Part shown: in pieces, positions 18,387 to 30,361 of the stretch
How the letters are laid out: each line of letters begins with the position of its first letter
Numbering within the stretch: position 1 is the stretch's first letter
Assembly (NCBI GenBank): GCA_030426805.1
Contig: JAUHXU010000004.1
Span: 172,792 to 236,791 of the forward strand
DNA from: a bacterium
Lineage (GTDB): Bacteria; Planctomycetota; JAFGQW01
Direction: 5' to 3'
Length of the DNA stretch: 64,000 bases
Made by a program: the position numbers and the translations under genes
The notes under the pieces: model-generated
Database searches by the model: none
What the model saw: the letters and a program-made list of their open reading frames with translations, nothing else
Told to the model about the DNA's origin: nothing

Positions 18387-18417
18387 CCGGAATCAGCATC
18401 GAAAGCGCGCGAGAGCG

Positions 18418-21011
<2,594 letters not shown>

Positions 21012-21015
<4 letters not shown>

Positions 21016-22370
21016 ACGACGGATCGCGCGATCCGTCGGCCGCTGATCACGACGACCCGCCGCCGCTTTCGCCGCTGCGCATTCGCGCGCTGCACCTGCT
21101 CTACGACGCGGTCTACGTCCTGATCGGCGGCCCGCTGCTGCTCTACAAGCTCGCGACGTCGCGTCGTTTTCGGGCCGGGTTCGGCCAGCGCATGGGGCGG
21201 GTGCCGAAGCGACGCAGCGGTCGCCCGGCCGTGTGGCTCCACGGCGTCAGCGTCGGCGAGATCAAAGCGGGCATCGCGATGATGGGGGAGCTGCGCGAGC
21301 GCCTGCCCGATTGGGACGTCGTCCTCAGCAGCACGACCCTGCAGGGCTGGCAGGTCGCCCGCGACTCGAGCGCGGACCAGGTGATCTACTACCCGCTCGA
21401 CTTCAGTTGGGTGACGCGTCGCGCGATCCGCCGGATGCGTCCGAGCGCGGTCGTGTTGCTCGAACTCGAGCTGTGGCCGAACTTCCTGCTCTCGTGCAAC
21501 CGCCGGGGCGTGCCGGTGTGCGTCGCGAACGGGCGCATCAGCGAGAAATCGTTCCGCGGCTACCGCTGGGTGCGGCGCCTGCTGCCCGAGCCGCACCAGC
21601 GGATTCGGTTCTACGCGATGCAGAACGAGGAGTATGCCGAGCGCATCCGCGGTCTCGGCGTGCGCCCGTCCGCGGTCGAGGTGACCGGGCAGATGAAGTA
21701 CGACTCGATCCCCGACGAGACCGACGACGATCCGTTGGTCGCGCGCGCGGCCCTCGGAATCGCACCGGACGAGTGGGTATTGATGGGCGGCAGCACGCAC
21801 CCCGGCGAGGAGGCGATCCTGTTGCGCTGCCTCGCGGCGCTCGTCGCGACCGGCGCTCGCGCGCGTCTGGTCCTCGTGCCGCGCCACCTCGAACGGGTCG
21901 ACGAGGTCGAGCAGGCGGTGCGCGACGCCGGCCAGCCGGCCGTGCGTCGGACCGCGATCACAGCCGGTGCGCGGACGGACGGCGTCGTCATCGTCGACAC
22001 GATCGGCGAACTGTCCCGCCTCTACGGGATCGCGGATCTCGTCTACGTCGGCGGCAGCCTCGTCCGCCATGGGGGGCAGAGCATGATCGAACCGGCGGCG
22101 CACGGGCGTCCGATCGTCTTCGGACCCCACGTGTGGAACTTCTCGGACACGGTGGAGGCGCTCCTCGCCGCGGACGGTGCGGTGCGGGTGGCGGACGAGG
22201 CCGCGCTCGTCGCGCTCGTCCCGGACTTGTACGCCGACCCCGACCGCGCGCGGCGCCTGGGCGATGCGGCCCGGCGCGTCGTCAACGAGTTGCGCGGGGC
22301 GACGGCACGCAATGCGGCACTCGTCGTGCGGATGGCCGAGGAGCGTCGGCGCACGCGGGACGCCGGTTGA
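21012..22370 (+). CDS. waaA: 3-deoxy-D-manno-octulosonic acid (Kdo) transferase
   Basis: A 452-residue GT-B glycosyltransferase that adds Kdo to lipid A precursor at the inner-membrane face. It has an N-terminal membrane anchor (LYDAVYVLIGGPLLLYKL), the VWLHGVSVGEI motif containing the family's conserved glutamate, STTLQGWQVA, ELELWPN, NGRISEKSFRGY and a nucleotide-binding lobe ending with GGSLVRHGGQSMIEPAAHGRPIVFGP. Its presence indicates an LPS-bearing outer membrane. It is translationally coupled to secA. The start ATG overlaps the secA stop. Confidence 0.95.
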
Positions 22371-22395
22371 ATTCGCTCGGAAACGGGCTTAGAAG
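22367..22395 (+). promoter_or_regulatory. Possible metK promoter
   Basis: TTGAAT (22367-22372), overlapping the waaA stop, is followed after 17 bases by TAGAAG (22390-22395); each matches the sigma-70 consensus at four of six bases. The leader to the metK ATG at 22481 would be about 80 bases and is rich in short GGCC/CCGG stems. No known SAM-riboswitch core was recognised there. Confidence 0.4.
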
Positions 22396-22480
22396 CTCCG
22401 AAATCCGGCCCGACAGGCCCCGGTCCCCCGGCGGGGCGGCCGCGTCGTGCGCCGCCCTCCAACCACAGGACAAGACCACG

Positions 22481-23647
22481 ATGACGAAGCGTCTCTTCAC
22501 GTCGGAGTGCGTGAGCATGGGCCACCCGGACAAGGTGGCGGACCAGATCTCGGATGCGGTGCTCGACGCGTTCCTCGCGGGCGATCCCGAGTCGCGTGTG
22601 GCGTGCGAGACGATGGTCACGACCGGCGTGGCGGTGTTGGCCGGTGAGGTGACGACGAACAGCGTCGTCGACATCCCGACGATCGTGCGCAAGACCGTGC
22701 GCGACATCGGCTACTCGAACCCCGAGTACGGCTTCGACTGCGAGCGGTGCGCGGTGCTCGTGCACCTCGATCGTCAGTCGGCGGACATCTCGCAGGGCGT
22801 CTCCGAGGGCGAGGGCCTGCACGCCGAGCAGGGCGCCGGCGACCAGGGCATGATGTTCGGCTACGCGTGCAAGGACACGCCGCAGATGATGCCGCTGCCG
22901 ATGCAGCTGAGCCGCAACCTGATCGACCGGCTGGTCGAGCTGCGCCAGAGCGGGCAGCTCCCGTGGCTCCGTCCGGACTCGAAGAGCCAGGTGACGGTCG
23001 CCTACGACGGCGATCGCGCGACCCACGTTCCGGCGGTCGTGATCAGCACGCAGCACGACGACGGCATCGACCACGAGACGATCCGAACGGCCGTGCTCGA
23101 GGAGGCGATCCGGCCGGTGATTCCGGCCGAGATGATCGACGAGGCGAACTTCGTCGCGCACATCAACCCGACCGGCCGCTTCGTGATCGGCGGTCCGCAG
23201 GGCGACTGCGGGCTCACCGGCCGCAAGATCATCGTCGACACCTACGGCGGATGGATCCCGCACGGCGGCGGCGCGTTCAGCGGCAAGGACCCGTCGAAGG
23301 TCGACCGGAGCGCGCACTACGCGAGCCGCTGGGTCGCGAAGAACGTCGTCGCGGCGGGCCTCGCGGAGCGCTGCATGGTCCAGGTCGCGTATGCGATCGG
23401 CGTCGCCGAGCCGGTCAGCGTGCTCATCGACAGCCAGGGCACCGGCGCGATGGACGACGAGAAGATCGCCGCGGCCGTCAGCGAGGTGTTCGACCTGCGA
23501 CCGGCCGCGATCCTGCGCGACCTCGACCTCAAGCGTCCGGTCTACCTCGAGACCGCCCGGCACGGCCACTTCGGCCGCGAGGGCGACGGGTATACCTGGG
23601 AACGCACCGATCGCGCCGACGATCTCCGCCGCGCCGCGGGCCTCTGA
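22481..23647 (+). CDS. metK: S-adenosylmethionine synthetase
   Basis: A 388-residue enzyme making SAM from methionine and ATP, of normal length. The HPDK motif (MGHPDKVADQISDAVLD) and the GAGDQGMMFGYA loop are intact, as are GGPQGDCGLTGRKIIVDTYGG and GGGAFSGKDPSKVDRS, which carry the phosphate- and metal-binding residues. The start is the ATG giving MTKRLFTSE, with AGGA 11 bases upstream. A hairpin at 23653-23679 follows the stop. It is not coupled to waaA and appears to be its own unit. Confidence 0.98.
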   Translation: MTKRLFTSECVSMGHPDKVADQISDAVLDAFLAGDPESRVACETMVTTGVAVLAGEVTTNSVVDIPTIVRKTVRDIGYSNPEYGFDCERCAVLVHLDRQSADISQGVSEGEGLHAEQGAGDQGMMFGYACKDTPQMMPLPMQLSRNLIDRLVELRQSGQLPWLRPDSKSQVTVAYDGDRATHVPAVVISTQHDDGIDHETIRTAVLEEAIRPVIPAEMIDEANFVAHINPTGRFVIGGPQGDCGLTGRKIIVDTYGGWIPHGGGAFSGKDPSKVDRSAHYASRWVAKNVVAAGLAERCMVQVAYAIGVAEPVSVLIDSQGTGAMDDEKIAAAVSEVFDLRPAAILRDLDLKRPVYLETARHGHFGREGDGYTWERTDRADDLRRAAGL

Positions 23648-23652
23648 TCGGC

Positions 23653-23679
23653 CCAACTCGTTTCCGAAGAGCGAGTTGG
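23653..23679 (+). terminator. Hairpin after metK, terminator-like
   Basis: CCAACTCG (23653-23660) pairs with CGAGTTGG (23672-23679) across an 11-base loop, 6 bases after the metK stop. There is no T-run behind it, so it may be a weak terminator or a 3'-end stabiliser. Confidence 0.45.
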
Positions 23680-23706
23680 CTCGGGTCAGCTCCGTCGATT
23701 TCGCGG

Positions 23707-23736
23707 TTGAGCCGTCCCCGGGGCCTCCGGTATAAT
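23707..23736 (+). promoter_or_regulatory. Sigma-70-like promoter before the pseudopilin gene
   Basis: TTGAGC (23707-23712) and a perfect TATAAT (23731-23736) are spaced by 18 bases. The start codon of the pseudopilin is 93 bases after the -10, so a leader of about 85 bases is expected; it holds a GGAG at the ribosome-binding position and no other feature I can name. Confidence 0.75.
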
Positions 23737-23828
23737 CTCAGGCGGTTCGTCGGGAGACGAGCCGGAGGAGGAATCTGCCGAGCCCCCGTGGGGAGGCCCG
23801 CAGCGGAGAAGAAGCGCGGAGAACAACG

Positions 23829-24482
23829 ATGAACACACCCCGACCCGTTCGCCTCCCGAATGACGATGCGCGCGCCGGCTTCACGCTGATCGAGATTCTC
23901 GTCGTCGTGACGATCATCGCGGCGATCGTCGGCATTGCGGTGCCGGTCTACACGAACGTGCAGGAACAGAACCGCGTCGCGACGTGCCAGATCTACATGC
24001 GGTCGATCGCGATGTCGATCGAGAACTACCGCGATCGGTTCAAGCGCTACCCGAGCGAGAAGTCGGGCATCCAGTTCCTGCTCGCGCCGTGGAAAGAGAA
24101 GATGGTCGATCACTCCGAGAAGACCATCCGGAACATGTACATCTCGCCCGGCGACGACTTCGCGCTGAACGCGCTCGGAGACTGGAAAGAGACCTACGGC
24201 GACATCGAGAACATCGATCCGATCGTGATCAGCTACGCCGGCCGCAACACGAAGGAATACCCGTTGCGGCGCAAGAACGCGACCTCCGAGATCATCGCCT
24301 GCACGGCGGCGGGGCGCGACGGCAACGAGATGGTGCACAAGCACTCGATCAACATCGCGTATCTCGACATGAACGTGTCCGCCATCGACGTCAACGAACT
24401 GCCCAACCAAGACCCGAAGGAGTTCAAGGTCGGGCCGGACTCGCCGCTCGAGCAGTTGACGAAGCTCAACAAGGATCCGTAA
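23829..24482 (+). CDS. Type II secretion/GspG-like pseudopilin with prepilin signal
   Basis: A 217-residue protein with a type III prepilin leader: residues 1-16, then the peptidase site AG|FTLIEILVVVTIIAAIVGIAVPVY, with the conserved Glu at +5 of the mature protein and a single membrane helix. A GspG-like alpha/beta part follows (ATCQIYMRSIAMSIENYRDRFKRYPSEKSGIQFLL), matching the helix-then-YP motif of major pseudopilins, and then a longer C-terminal region (residues about 90-217) without a GspG calcium-site signature that I can see. It should be cleaved by PilD and assemble in a type II pseudopilus. No other gsp genes are nearby, so this is an orphan copy. GGAG lies 8 bases before the ATG. 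Confidence 0.85.
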   Translation: MNTPRPVRLPNDDARAGFTLIEILVVVTIIAAIVGIAVPVYTNVQEQNRVATCQIYMRSIAMSIENYRDRFKRYPSEKSGIQFLLAPWKEKMVDHSEKTIRNMYISPGDDFALNALGDWKETYGDIENIDPIVISYAGRNTKEYPLRRKNATSEIIACTAAGRDGNEMVHKHSINIAYLDMNVSAIDVNELPNQDPKEFKVGPDSPLEQLTKLNKDP

Positions 24483-24586
24483 CACACCCCGAGGCGCCGA
24501 GCCGACAGGGCCGGCGCGTCGATCGAAACGACCCCAACGCACGAATCATCTGACGGCCACTGCCGTAGCCGGATGAGAGGAGACCC

Positions 24587-25192
24587 ATGCGACTGTTTTC
24601 CCGTCTCGTCGCGACGACCGGATTGATCGCGCTGCTCGCAGCCGCCGCTGACGCCCAGCCGCGCTGGCAGCTCAAGGTGACCCCGGGTGAGCCGGGCGTC
24701 GTCACGACGTTCGACGCGCTGAACAACCCGACGTCCTACTGGTACTTCCCGTTCAGCGTCACGAACAAGACCGGCGCGGATCGGAACGTCGTGCTCGGCG
24801 TCAAGGCGCTGACGAACACGAAGAAGACCTACATCGCCGGCAACTACCCGGATGCGGAGCAACGGATCGAGCGCCTCCTGCGCCGCAAGTTGCGGTCCGG
24901 CGCCGAACTGCGGAAGAAGATCCCGAACGGCGCGACCTGGCACTGTGTCGCGATCTTCCGCAACGTCGACACGAGCATGGACAAGATCACGTTCCGCCTC
25001 CGCGGCATCGAGGACGTCATCGTTCGCGTGCGCGGCGTCTCCTACTTCGAGGTGCGTGCCCTCGACTTCAAATACCACCAGGGTGGCGACGAGTACTACC
25101 CGTGGGAGGACCCGATCCAGTTCCTCGGGCGCCGCTGGAGCGTTCTGAAGCAGCGCTCGCGCGTTGTCCGTCGTCCGGTCGGCGGCCGGTAA
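24587..25192 (+). CDS. Secreted protein of unknown function
   Basis: A 201-residue product with a clear signal peptide (residues 1-23, cleavage after ADA). The mature part is beta-rich (WYFPFSVTNKTGADRNVVLGVKALTNTKK resembles a small Ig-like or copper-chaperone-type sandwich, without enough evidence to name a family) and has two glycine-flanked repeats rich in R and V. It contains one cysteine (WHCVAIF). GGAGAC sits 5 bases before the ATG. It lies 104 bases after the pseudopilin gene on the same strand and could share its transcript; a terminator follows. I do not recognise the family. Confidence 0.8.
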   Translation: MRLFSRLVATTGLIALLAAAADAQPRWQLKVTPGEPGVVTTFDALNNPTSYWYFPFSVTNKTGADRNVVLGVKALTNTKKTYIAGNYPDAEQRIERLLRRKLRSGAELRKKIPNGATWHCVAIFRNVDTSMDKITFRLRGIEDVIVRVRGVSYFEVRALDFKYHQGGDEYYPWEDPIQFLGRRWSVLKQRSRVVRRPVGGR

Positions 25193-25228
25193 CCGACGCA
25201 CCACGGCTCGCCTCGGCGAGCGATACGA

Positions 25229-25279
25229 CGCCCGGATTTCCGCACGGCGCGCGCCGGCGGAGGCCGGGCGTTTCTCTTT
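25229..25279 (+). terminator. Intrinsic terminator after the pseudopilin/secreted-protein pair
   Basis: CGCCCGG (25229-25235) pairs with CCGGGCG (25264-25270) around a GC-rich internal hairpin, followed by TTTCTCTTT. This lies between the secreted-protein stop and the ribD start. Confidence 0.65.
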
Positions 25280-25291
25280 CGAGGCGCGGCG

Positions 25292-26416
25292 ATGAGCGCG
25301 ACGGGGTCAGCCTTCGATCGGACGATGATGGCACGCGCGGTGGAACTCGCCGCGCGCGGGCGCGGCGCCGTCGAGCCGAACCCCTACGTCGGGTGCGTGA
25401 TCGTGCGCGAGGGGCACATCGTCGGCGAAGGGGCGCACGCCGGCTACGGCGGCAAGCACGCCGAAGTCGTCGCCCTCGAGCGCGCCGGTGCCGCGGCGCG
25501 CGGCGCGACCGCCTACGTGACGCTCGAACCGTGCCACCACCGCGGCAAGCGCCCGCCGTGTGACGTCGAACTGATCAAGGCCGGCGTCCGGCGTGTGGTC
25601 GTCGCGTGTCGCGATCGCAATCCCGCCGCCGGCGGTGGGATTCGCGCCCTGCGCGACGCGGGACGCGGCGTCGAGACCCTCGCACACGCGCCGGCGCGGC
25701 AACTCGTCGTCCCGTTCTTCGCGCACCTCGACGGCGACCGCCCGTTCGTCGTCGCGAAGTGGGCGATGACCGCGGACGGACGGATCGCGACCGGCACCGG
25801 CGACTCGAAGTACGTCACCGGCGAGGCCGCACGTCGTCGCGTGCACCGAGAGCGCGCGCGTTGTGATGCGATCCTCGTCGGTTCCGGCACGGTCCTCGCC
25901 GACGACCCGGATCTGCGGGCTCGCGGCGTTCGCTCCCGGATGCGCGCGCGGATCGTCCTCGATCGGCGACTGCGAACGCCGGTCGATGCCACGGTCGTGC
26001 GGACGAGCGACCGGGTGGAGACCTGGATCGTCACGCGCCACGACGCGCCGGCGACGCGGGTGCGGCGCTTGGAGGCCGCCGGGGTGCGTGTGATCGGGCT
26101 CCGCGGTCGCGTCGGCGTTCCCGCGATGCTGCGCCGGTTGCGCCGCGAGGGGATCGGCCGGCTCCTCGTCGAGGGCGGCTCGGACGTCCACGGGGCGTTC
26201 TTCGATGCGAAGGCCGTCGATCGGGTGCAGGTGCACATCGCACCGCGCATCCTCGGCGGGGCGGACGGGCTCGGTCCGATCGGCGGCACGGGGCCCGCCG
26301 CGATGGCCGGGGCGCTGCCGTTGGTCGGCGTCGTCACACGGCGTGCCGGCAGCGACGTCGTGCTCGAGGGCGAACCGGCGACGACCGGCTGGGGTGTGCG
26401 CGCCGGCCTGCCGTAG
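25292..26416 (+). CDS. ribD: Bifunctional riboflavin deaminase/reductase RibD
   Basis: A 374-residue fusion enzyme for steps two and three of riboflavin synthesis. The N-terminal deaminase (residues 10-150) has the zinc motif HAE (56-58) and PCHHRGKRPPC (C81, C90). The C-terminal reductase (about 155-370) has the NADPH-binding VAKWAMTADGRIATGTGDSKYVTG and a LLVEGGSDVHGAFF segment. There are no other rib genes in the window, so the pathway is dispersed. It converges on the response regulator at 26422 with 5 bases between. Confidence 0.95.
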   Translation: MSATGSAFDRTMMARAVELAARGRGAVEPNPYVGCVIVREGHIVGEGAHAGYGGKHAEVVALERAGAAARGATAYVTLEPCHHRGKRPPCDVELIKAGVRRVVVACRDRNPAAGGGIRALRDAGRGVETLAHAPARQLVVPFFAHLDGDRPFVVAKWAMTADGRIATGTGDSKYVTGEAARRRVHRERARCDAILVGSGTVLADDPDLRARGVRSRMRARIVLDRRLRTPVDATVVRTSDRVETWIVTRHDAPATRVRRLEAAGVRVIGLRGRVGVPAMLRRLRREGIGRLLVEGGSDVHGAFFDAKAVDRVQVHIAPRILGGADGLGPIGGTGPAAMAGALPLVGVVTRRAGSDVVLEGEPATTGWGVRAGLP

Positions 26417-26421
26417 GCGCC

Positions 26422-27102
26422 TCAGCCGTCGAACTTGTAGCCGACGCCGCGCACGCTGATGATGTATTCCGGCTTCGACGGGCAGGGCTCGATCTGCTTG
26501 CGGATGCGAACGATGTGGTTGTCGACCGTTCGCGTCGTCGGGAAGATCGTGTAGCCCCAGATCTTGTCGAGCAACTCGTTGCGCGAGATCACGCGGCCGC
26601 GGTTCTCGACGAAGAGCTTCAAGATCTTGAACTCGCGCGGCGTGAGCGAGAGCGGTTCACCGCCCTTGGTGGCCTGGTAGTTCAGGAAGTCGAGCTCGAT
26701 GTCGCCGAAGCGAAAGCGCGCCATCGGCTCGGACGCGCGCCCGCCGCGACGCAGCACCGCGTTCACGCGGGCGACGAACTCGACGACGCTGAACGGCTTC
26801 GTGACGTAGTCGTCGGCGCCGAGGTTGAGCCCGCGCACCTTGTCGACGTCTTCCTTGCGCGCGGTCAGCATGATGATGCCGCCGGGGAAGCCCTCACCGC
26901 GCAGCGTCTTGCACACCTCGAAGCCGTTCATCTCGGGGAGCATCACGTCGAGGATCACGAGTTCCGGGCGTTCGTCGCGCGCGGCCTGGAGTCCGGTCTC
27001 GCCGGTCTCGACGGCGAGGACTTCGTGCCCCTCGTACTCGAGGTTGTCCTTGATGCCCATCCGAATCGCGGGCTCGTCTTCTACGATCAGGATCTTCGCC
27101 AT
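26422..27102 (-). CDS. OmpR/PhoB-family response regulator
   Basis: A 226-residue transcription factor. The receiver occupies residues 1-120 with phosphoacceptor D52 (LVILDVMLPEMNG) and K in VTKPFSVVEF. The winged-helix output domain follows (LTPREFKILKLFVENRGRVISRNELLDKIWG, RTVDNHIVRIRKQIEP, VRGVGYKFD). It lies 34 bases downstream of the histidine kinase gene on the same strand and is surely its partner. Targets are unknown. Confidence 0.95.
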   Translation of the reverse strand: MAKILIVEDEPAIRMGIKDNLEYEGHEVLAVETGETGLQAARDERPELVILDVMLPEMNGFEVCKTLRGEGFPGGIIMLTARKEDVDKVRGLNLGADDYVTKPFSVVEFVARVNAVLRRGGRASEPMARFRFGDIELDFLNYQATKGGEPLSLTPREFKILKLFVENRGRVISRNELLDKIWGYTIFPTTRTVDNHIVRIRKQIEPCPSKPEYIISVRGVGYKFDG

Positions 27103-27136
27103 CCGTCGGAGCTTTCAGGAGTGGAGGTCTCGGCGT

Positions 27137-29254
27137 TCACACAGCGTTCCCGTTCGGGGGCGCGTTGTCAACGTCCGGCGGGTCGCCGACCGGCAATCGA
27201 ATCGAGAATCGGCTGCCGCGGCCGGGGCTGCTGTCGACGTCGACCTCGCCGCCGTGCGCGCGGGCGATCTGGTCGACGAGGGCGAGCCCCAGCCCACTGC
27301 CGCTGACTTCGTTGACCGCGACCGACGGCACGCGGAAGAACGTCTCGAAGAGCCGTCGGTGGTAGCGCTTCGGGATCCCGATGCCCCGGTCCTCGACCGT
27401 GAACGTGACGGTCTCGTCGGTGGTGTGCGCCCGGACGTCGATCGGTTGGTCGTCGTCGGAGTACTTCGCGGCGTTGACGATCAGGTTGAGCAGCGCGCGC
27501 TCGACGGCCGGCGCGTCGAGGCGTGCGGTGCGACCGTCGGGCGCATCGACGCGTACGACGCGGTCGGCGCCCCGCGGCGTGTTGCGGAACGCGTCGACCG
27601 CGCGGCTGACGACGACCGCGGGATCGACCGTGTTCACCGAGAGGCCGACGCCGGCTGCCTCCATCCGGCCGAAGTCGAGCAGGTCGTCGATCATCCGGCG
27701 CAGGCGGTCCGCCTCGTCGTGGATCGCGCGATGGTAGGTCGCGACGCGTTCGGGGTCCTTCACCCGGCCGAGTGCGAGCATCTCGCCGAACATCTGGATC
27801 GTCGTCAGCGGGGTTCGCAGTTCGTGACTGACGCCGGCGATGAACTCGGTCTTCAGTCTCGCGAGCGCGAGTTCGCGTGCGAGGCCGCGATAGGCGAGGG
27901 TGCCGGCCGCGACGGCCGACAGCGTGATGAACCCGAGCAGGATCAACGCGAGCTTGTGCCAACGGCTGCGCTCCGCGTCGAACGCGTCCGGGTCGACGTG
28001 GTAGGCACGCACGACGAATCGATCGTCCGGCCCGGCGCGCACCGCGACCGAGAGGCGGCCGTCGGGCGGGACGGGATCGCCGCCGATCACCCGGGCGTCG
28101 GTGTCGAGCACCGTCAGGGCGGTGCCGGCCGGAGCGGGCGCGTGGATGATCGCGTGGATCGGGCCGTCCGGCGCGCCGAGGTCGAGGACGGCTCCTTCGA
28201 CGTATTCGGTCTCGCCGCGGGCGCGGCCGCTTCGGTAGGCGAGATCGAACGTGTCGCCTTCCGACGCGGCGATACGTGTGATCACGAGGTCGCGGCCGGC
28301 CGGTCGTTCGAGGACCGGGAAGACGCGTTCGACCAACGCGATCCGTTCGTCGAGGTCGTCGCGGAGCGCGCGCAGCGCGGAGTCGTGCTCGAATCCGGCC
28401 TCGTCCGCGAGGCGTTCGGCGGCGGCCCGGATGCGCTGGAACGCGGCGCGGCTGGTGTCGTGGTCGCGGCCGCCGTAGAGAAACCGCAGGAAGTTCGCGA
28501 CCGGCGCGGTCTCGCCCGTCCGTCGGAATGCGACGCGCGTCTCCCCGAGCGCCGCCTCGAGCCGCACCGGCAAGTCGCGGAGGCGCTCCTCGAAGCGGGA
28601 GAGGCGGATGCGGCGGTAGGCGGCCTCGATCAAGGGCGTCGCGGTCGCACCGGTCGCCTCGGCGAGTTGCGCCCACTTCAGCCGCGCATAGGCACCGAAA
28701 TAGCTACCGTCGGTGGCATTGGCGACGCGTCGCAGCGCGGTGAGCGCGGCGTTGCGTCGGCCGGCGGCGCGATCCGCGTCGGCGCTGTCGAGGTCGGTGC
28801 TCAGCCGACGCCGCGCATCGACGTCGGCGAGCGGAACGCCGCTTCCGTCGAACGGGACGAACGAATCCGCGTCGTTGAGGACGAGCCACGGCACCTCTCG
28901 CGGCCCGTCCGGTCGATACGGGAGACGCGGCGAGACGCAGCGGCCGTCGGCGTCGAGGACGAAGAGGCGACGCACGAGCCGCCGATCCGTCGGCACCGAT
29001 GCGCCCGGGTCGAGTTGGCGGATCGGCTGGCGCCGGTCGAGTTGCGCACGCACGCGGTCGCCGATCGAGTCGAGTTCGCGCGCCCGGAGCGCGGCGTGCT
29101 GCCGGAGCCGAGCGCGTTCGCGGTCGACCAGGTTGTGTTCCTCGCGGTTCGCCGCGTTCCACGCGACGACCCCCGCAGCGACGGTCGGGATGCCCACCGC
29201 GAGGGTGAGCAGCCAGAACACGCGGCGGCGGGACGGAGGGGAAGGCGGACGCAT
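27137..29254 (-). CDS. Sensor histidine kinase with large extracytoplasmic domain
   Basis: A 705-residue inner-membrane kinase. One membrane helix is near residues 13-32 and a second near 438-460, enclosing a periplasmic sensor of about 400 residues that I cannot assign; it contains alanine-rich helical stretches (ADRAAGRRNAALTALRR). The cytoplasmic part has an H-box (FIAGVSHELRTPLTT), an N-box (NLIVNAAKYS), a G1 (DRGIGIP) and a G2 box (GSGLGLAL). It phosphorylates the regulator encoded 34 bases downstream. ATG 29254 is preferred to GTG 29263. The unusually large sensor hints at a ligand-binding or tetratricopeptide-like sensor rather than a simple PAS loop. Confidence 0.93.
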   Translation of the reverse strand: MRPPSPPSRRRVFWLLTLAVGIPTVAAGVVAWNAANREEHNLVDRERARLRQHAALRARELDSIGDRVRAQLDRRQPIRQLDPGASVPTDRRLVRRLFVLDADGRCVSPRLPYRPDGPREVPWLVLNDADSFVPFDGSGVPLADVDARRRLSTDLDSADADRAAGRRNAALTALRRVANATDGSYFGAYARLKWAQLAEATGATATPLIEAAYRRIRLSRFEERLRDLPVRLEAALGETRVAFRRTGETAPVANFLRFLYGGRDHDTSRAAFQRIRAAAERLADEAGFEHDSALRALRDDLDERIALVERVFPVLERPAGRDLVITRIAASEGDTFDLAYRSGRARGETEYVEGAVLDLGAPDGPIHAIIHAPAPAGTALTVLDTDARVIGGDPVPPDGRLSVAVRAGPDDRFVVRAYHVDPDAFDAERSRWHKLALILLGFITLSAVAAGTLAYRGLARELALARLKTEFIAGVSHELRTPLTTIQMFGEMLALGRVKDPERVATYHRAIHDEADRLRRMIDDLLDFGRMEAAGVGLSVNTVDPAVVVSRAVDAFRNTPRGADRVVRVDAPDGRTARLDAPAVERALLNLIVNAAKYSDDDQPIDVRAHTTDETVTFTVEDRGIGIPKRYHRRLFETFFRVPSVAVNEVSGSGLGLALVDQIARAHGGEVDVDSSPGRGSRFSIRLPVGDPPDVDNAPPNGNAV

Positions 29255-29317
29255 CGCCCACACTCTACCAAGTCGCGCGGTTCGACGGGGAGGGGCGAAG
29301 CGGTTCGGAAGAGCCGC

Positions 29318-30361
29318 TCAGAAGAGCAGCGAGGACGCCGAGCGGGCAGCCGTCGCAGCGACCTGCTGGACGCCGGTGCGCCGCCGGCGGAAGCGGCCCG
29401 GGCTCGACTGGCCCCAGCCGAACGCACCGAGCTTCGGGATGACGGCGTCGACCGCGTCGATCACCTCGCTCATCGTGCCGTACCGCCGCTCGGGATTCGC
29501 GGCGAGCATGCGCCGAACGAGGCGGCGCAACGGACGGGGGGCGCCCGGCATCAGGATGCGGAGCCGCGGGCGACGATCGCGGAGCTTCTGGTTGTAGAGG
29601 GCGACCGTCGACGTGCCGCCGAACGGCATCGTGCCGGTGAGCAACTCGTGCAACACGACGCCGAGTGAATAGACGTCTGTGCGGCCGTCGGTGCACTCGG
29701 CCGCGAGTTGCTCGGGCGAGCAATACTCCGGCGTGCCCAGGTAGAGGTCGCACATCGTCAGGCGGCGACGGGCGTTGACGTCTTGCGCGATGCCGAAGTC
29801 GAGCACCTTCACGCACTCGCTGTCGTCGAGCATGATGTTGTCGCTCTTGACGTCGCGATGGACGATCCCGTGGCGGTGCGCGGTGTCGAGTCCGCCCGCG
29901 ACGTCGCGGACGATCTCGAGCGCCCGACGTGGCGTGAACCGGGTGCCGCCGTCGATCGCCTGCGCGAGCGTGCGTCCGGTGACGAAGTCGGTCGCGAGGT
30001 AGTAGAGGTGGTCGCGGCGACCCATCGCGTGGATCCGGGGGATCGACGGGTGGTCGAGCCGCGCGAGCACGCGGGCTTCGCGGAGGAAGCGTCGGATCGG
30101 CTCGCGATCCTCGCGCGTCATCGCCGGGATCATCTTCAGCGCGACGACGGCGTCGTTCGCCGTGTCGTGCGCACGGAAAACGAGCCCCATCCCACCGCGT
30201 CCCGCGACACCGAGTACGTCGAACTGCGCGAAGCGCTGGCCGACGAGGCTCTCGGAGAAGACGGTGGATCGAGAAGACGACGACCGTCGCGACGTGGCGT
30301 CGGTCTCGGCTCTCGAGCGATTGTTCTGGCCCTGATTCACAAGCGTACCCCCGCGGCACAT
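29318..30361 (-). CDS. PknB-type serine/threonine protein kinase, no membrane anchor
   Basis: A 347-residue Hanks-type kinase. The glycine loop is GRGGMGLVF (54-62), the ATP-binding lysine is K76 (VVALK), the catalytic loop HRDVKSDN holds D170, and the DFG aspartate is D188; GTPEYCSPEQ is the activation-segment end. All catalytic residues are present. Unlike PknB there is no transmembrane helix or PASTA repeat; the tail is basic (RFRRRRTGVQQ). The N-terminal 40 residues are Ser/Arg-rich and may be autophosphorylated. GTG 30340, preceded by GGGGG, is an alternative start to ATG 30361. It is the gene upstream of the histidine kinase on the same strand, 63 bases apart. Confidence 0.92.
   Translation of the reverse strand: MCRGGTLVNQGQNNRSRAETDATSRRSSSSRSTVFSESLVGQRFAQFDVLGVAGRGGMGLVFRAHDTANDAVVALKMIPAMTREDREPIRRFLREARVLARLDHPSIPRIHAMGRRDHLYYLATDFVTGRTLAQAIDGGTRFTPRRALEIVRDVAGGLDTAHRHGIVHRDVKSDNIMLDDSECVKVLDFGIAQDVNARRRLTMCDLYLGTPEYCSPEQLAAECTDGRTDVYSLGVVLHELLTGTMPFGGTSTVALYNQKLRDRRPRLRILMPGAPRPLRRLVRRMLAANPERRYGTMSEVIDAVDAVIPKLGAFGWGQSSPGRFRRRRTGVQQVAATAARSASSLLF

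Noticed and set aside
22371..22480. SAM riboswitch upstream of metK
   Set aside because: No SAM-I, SAM-II or SAM-III core sequence was found; the GC stems alone are not evidence.
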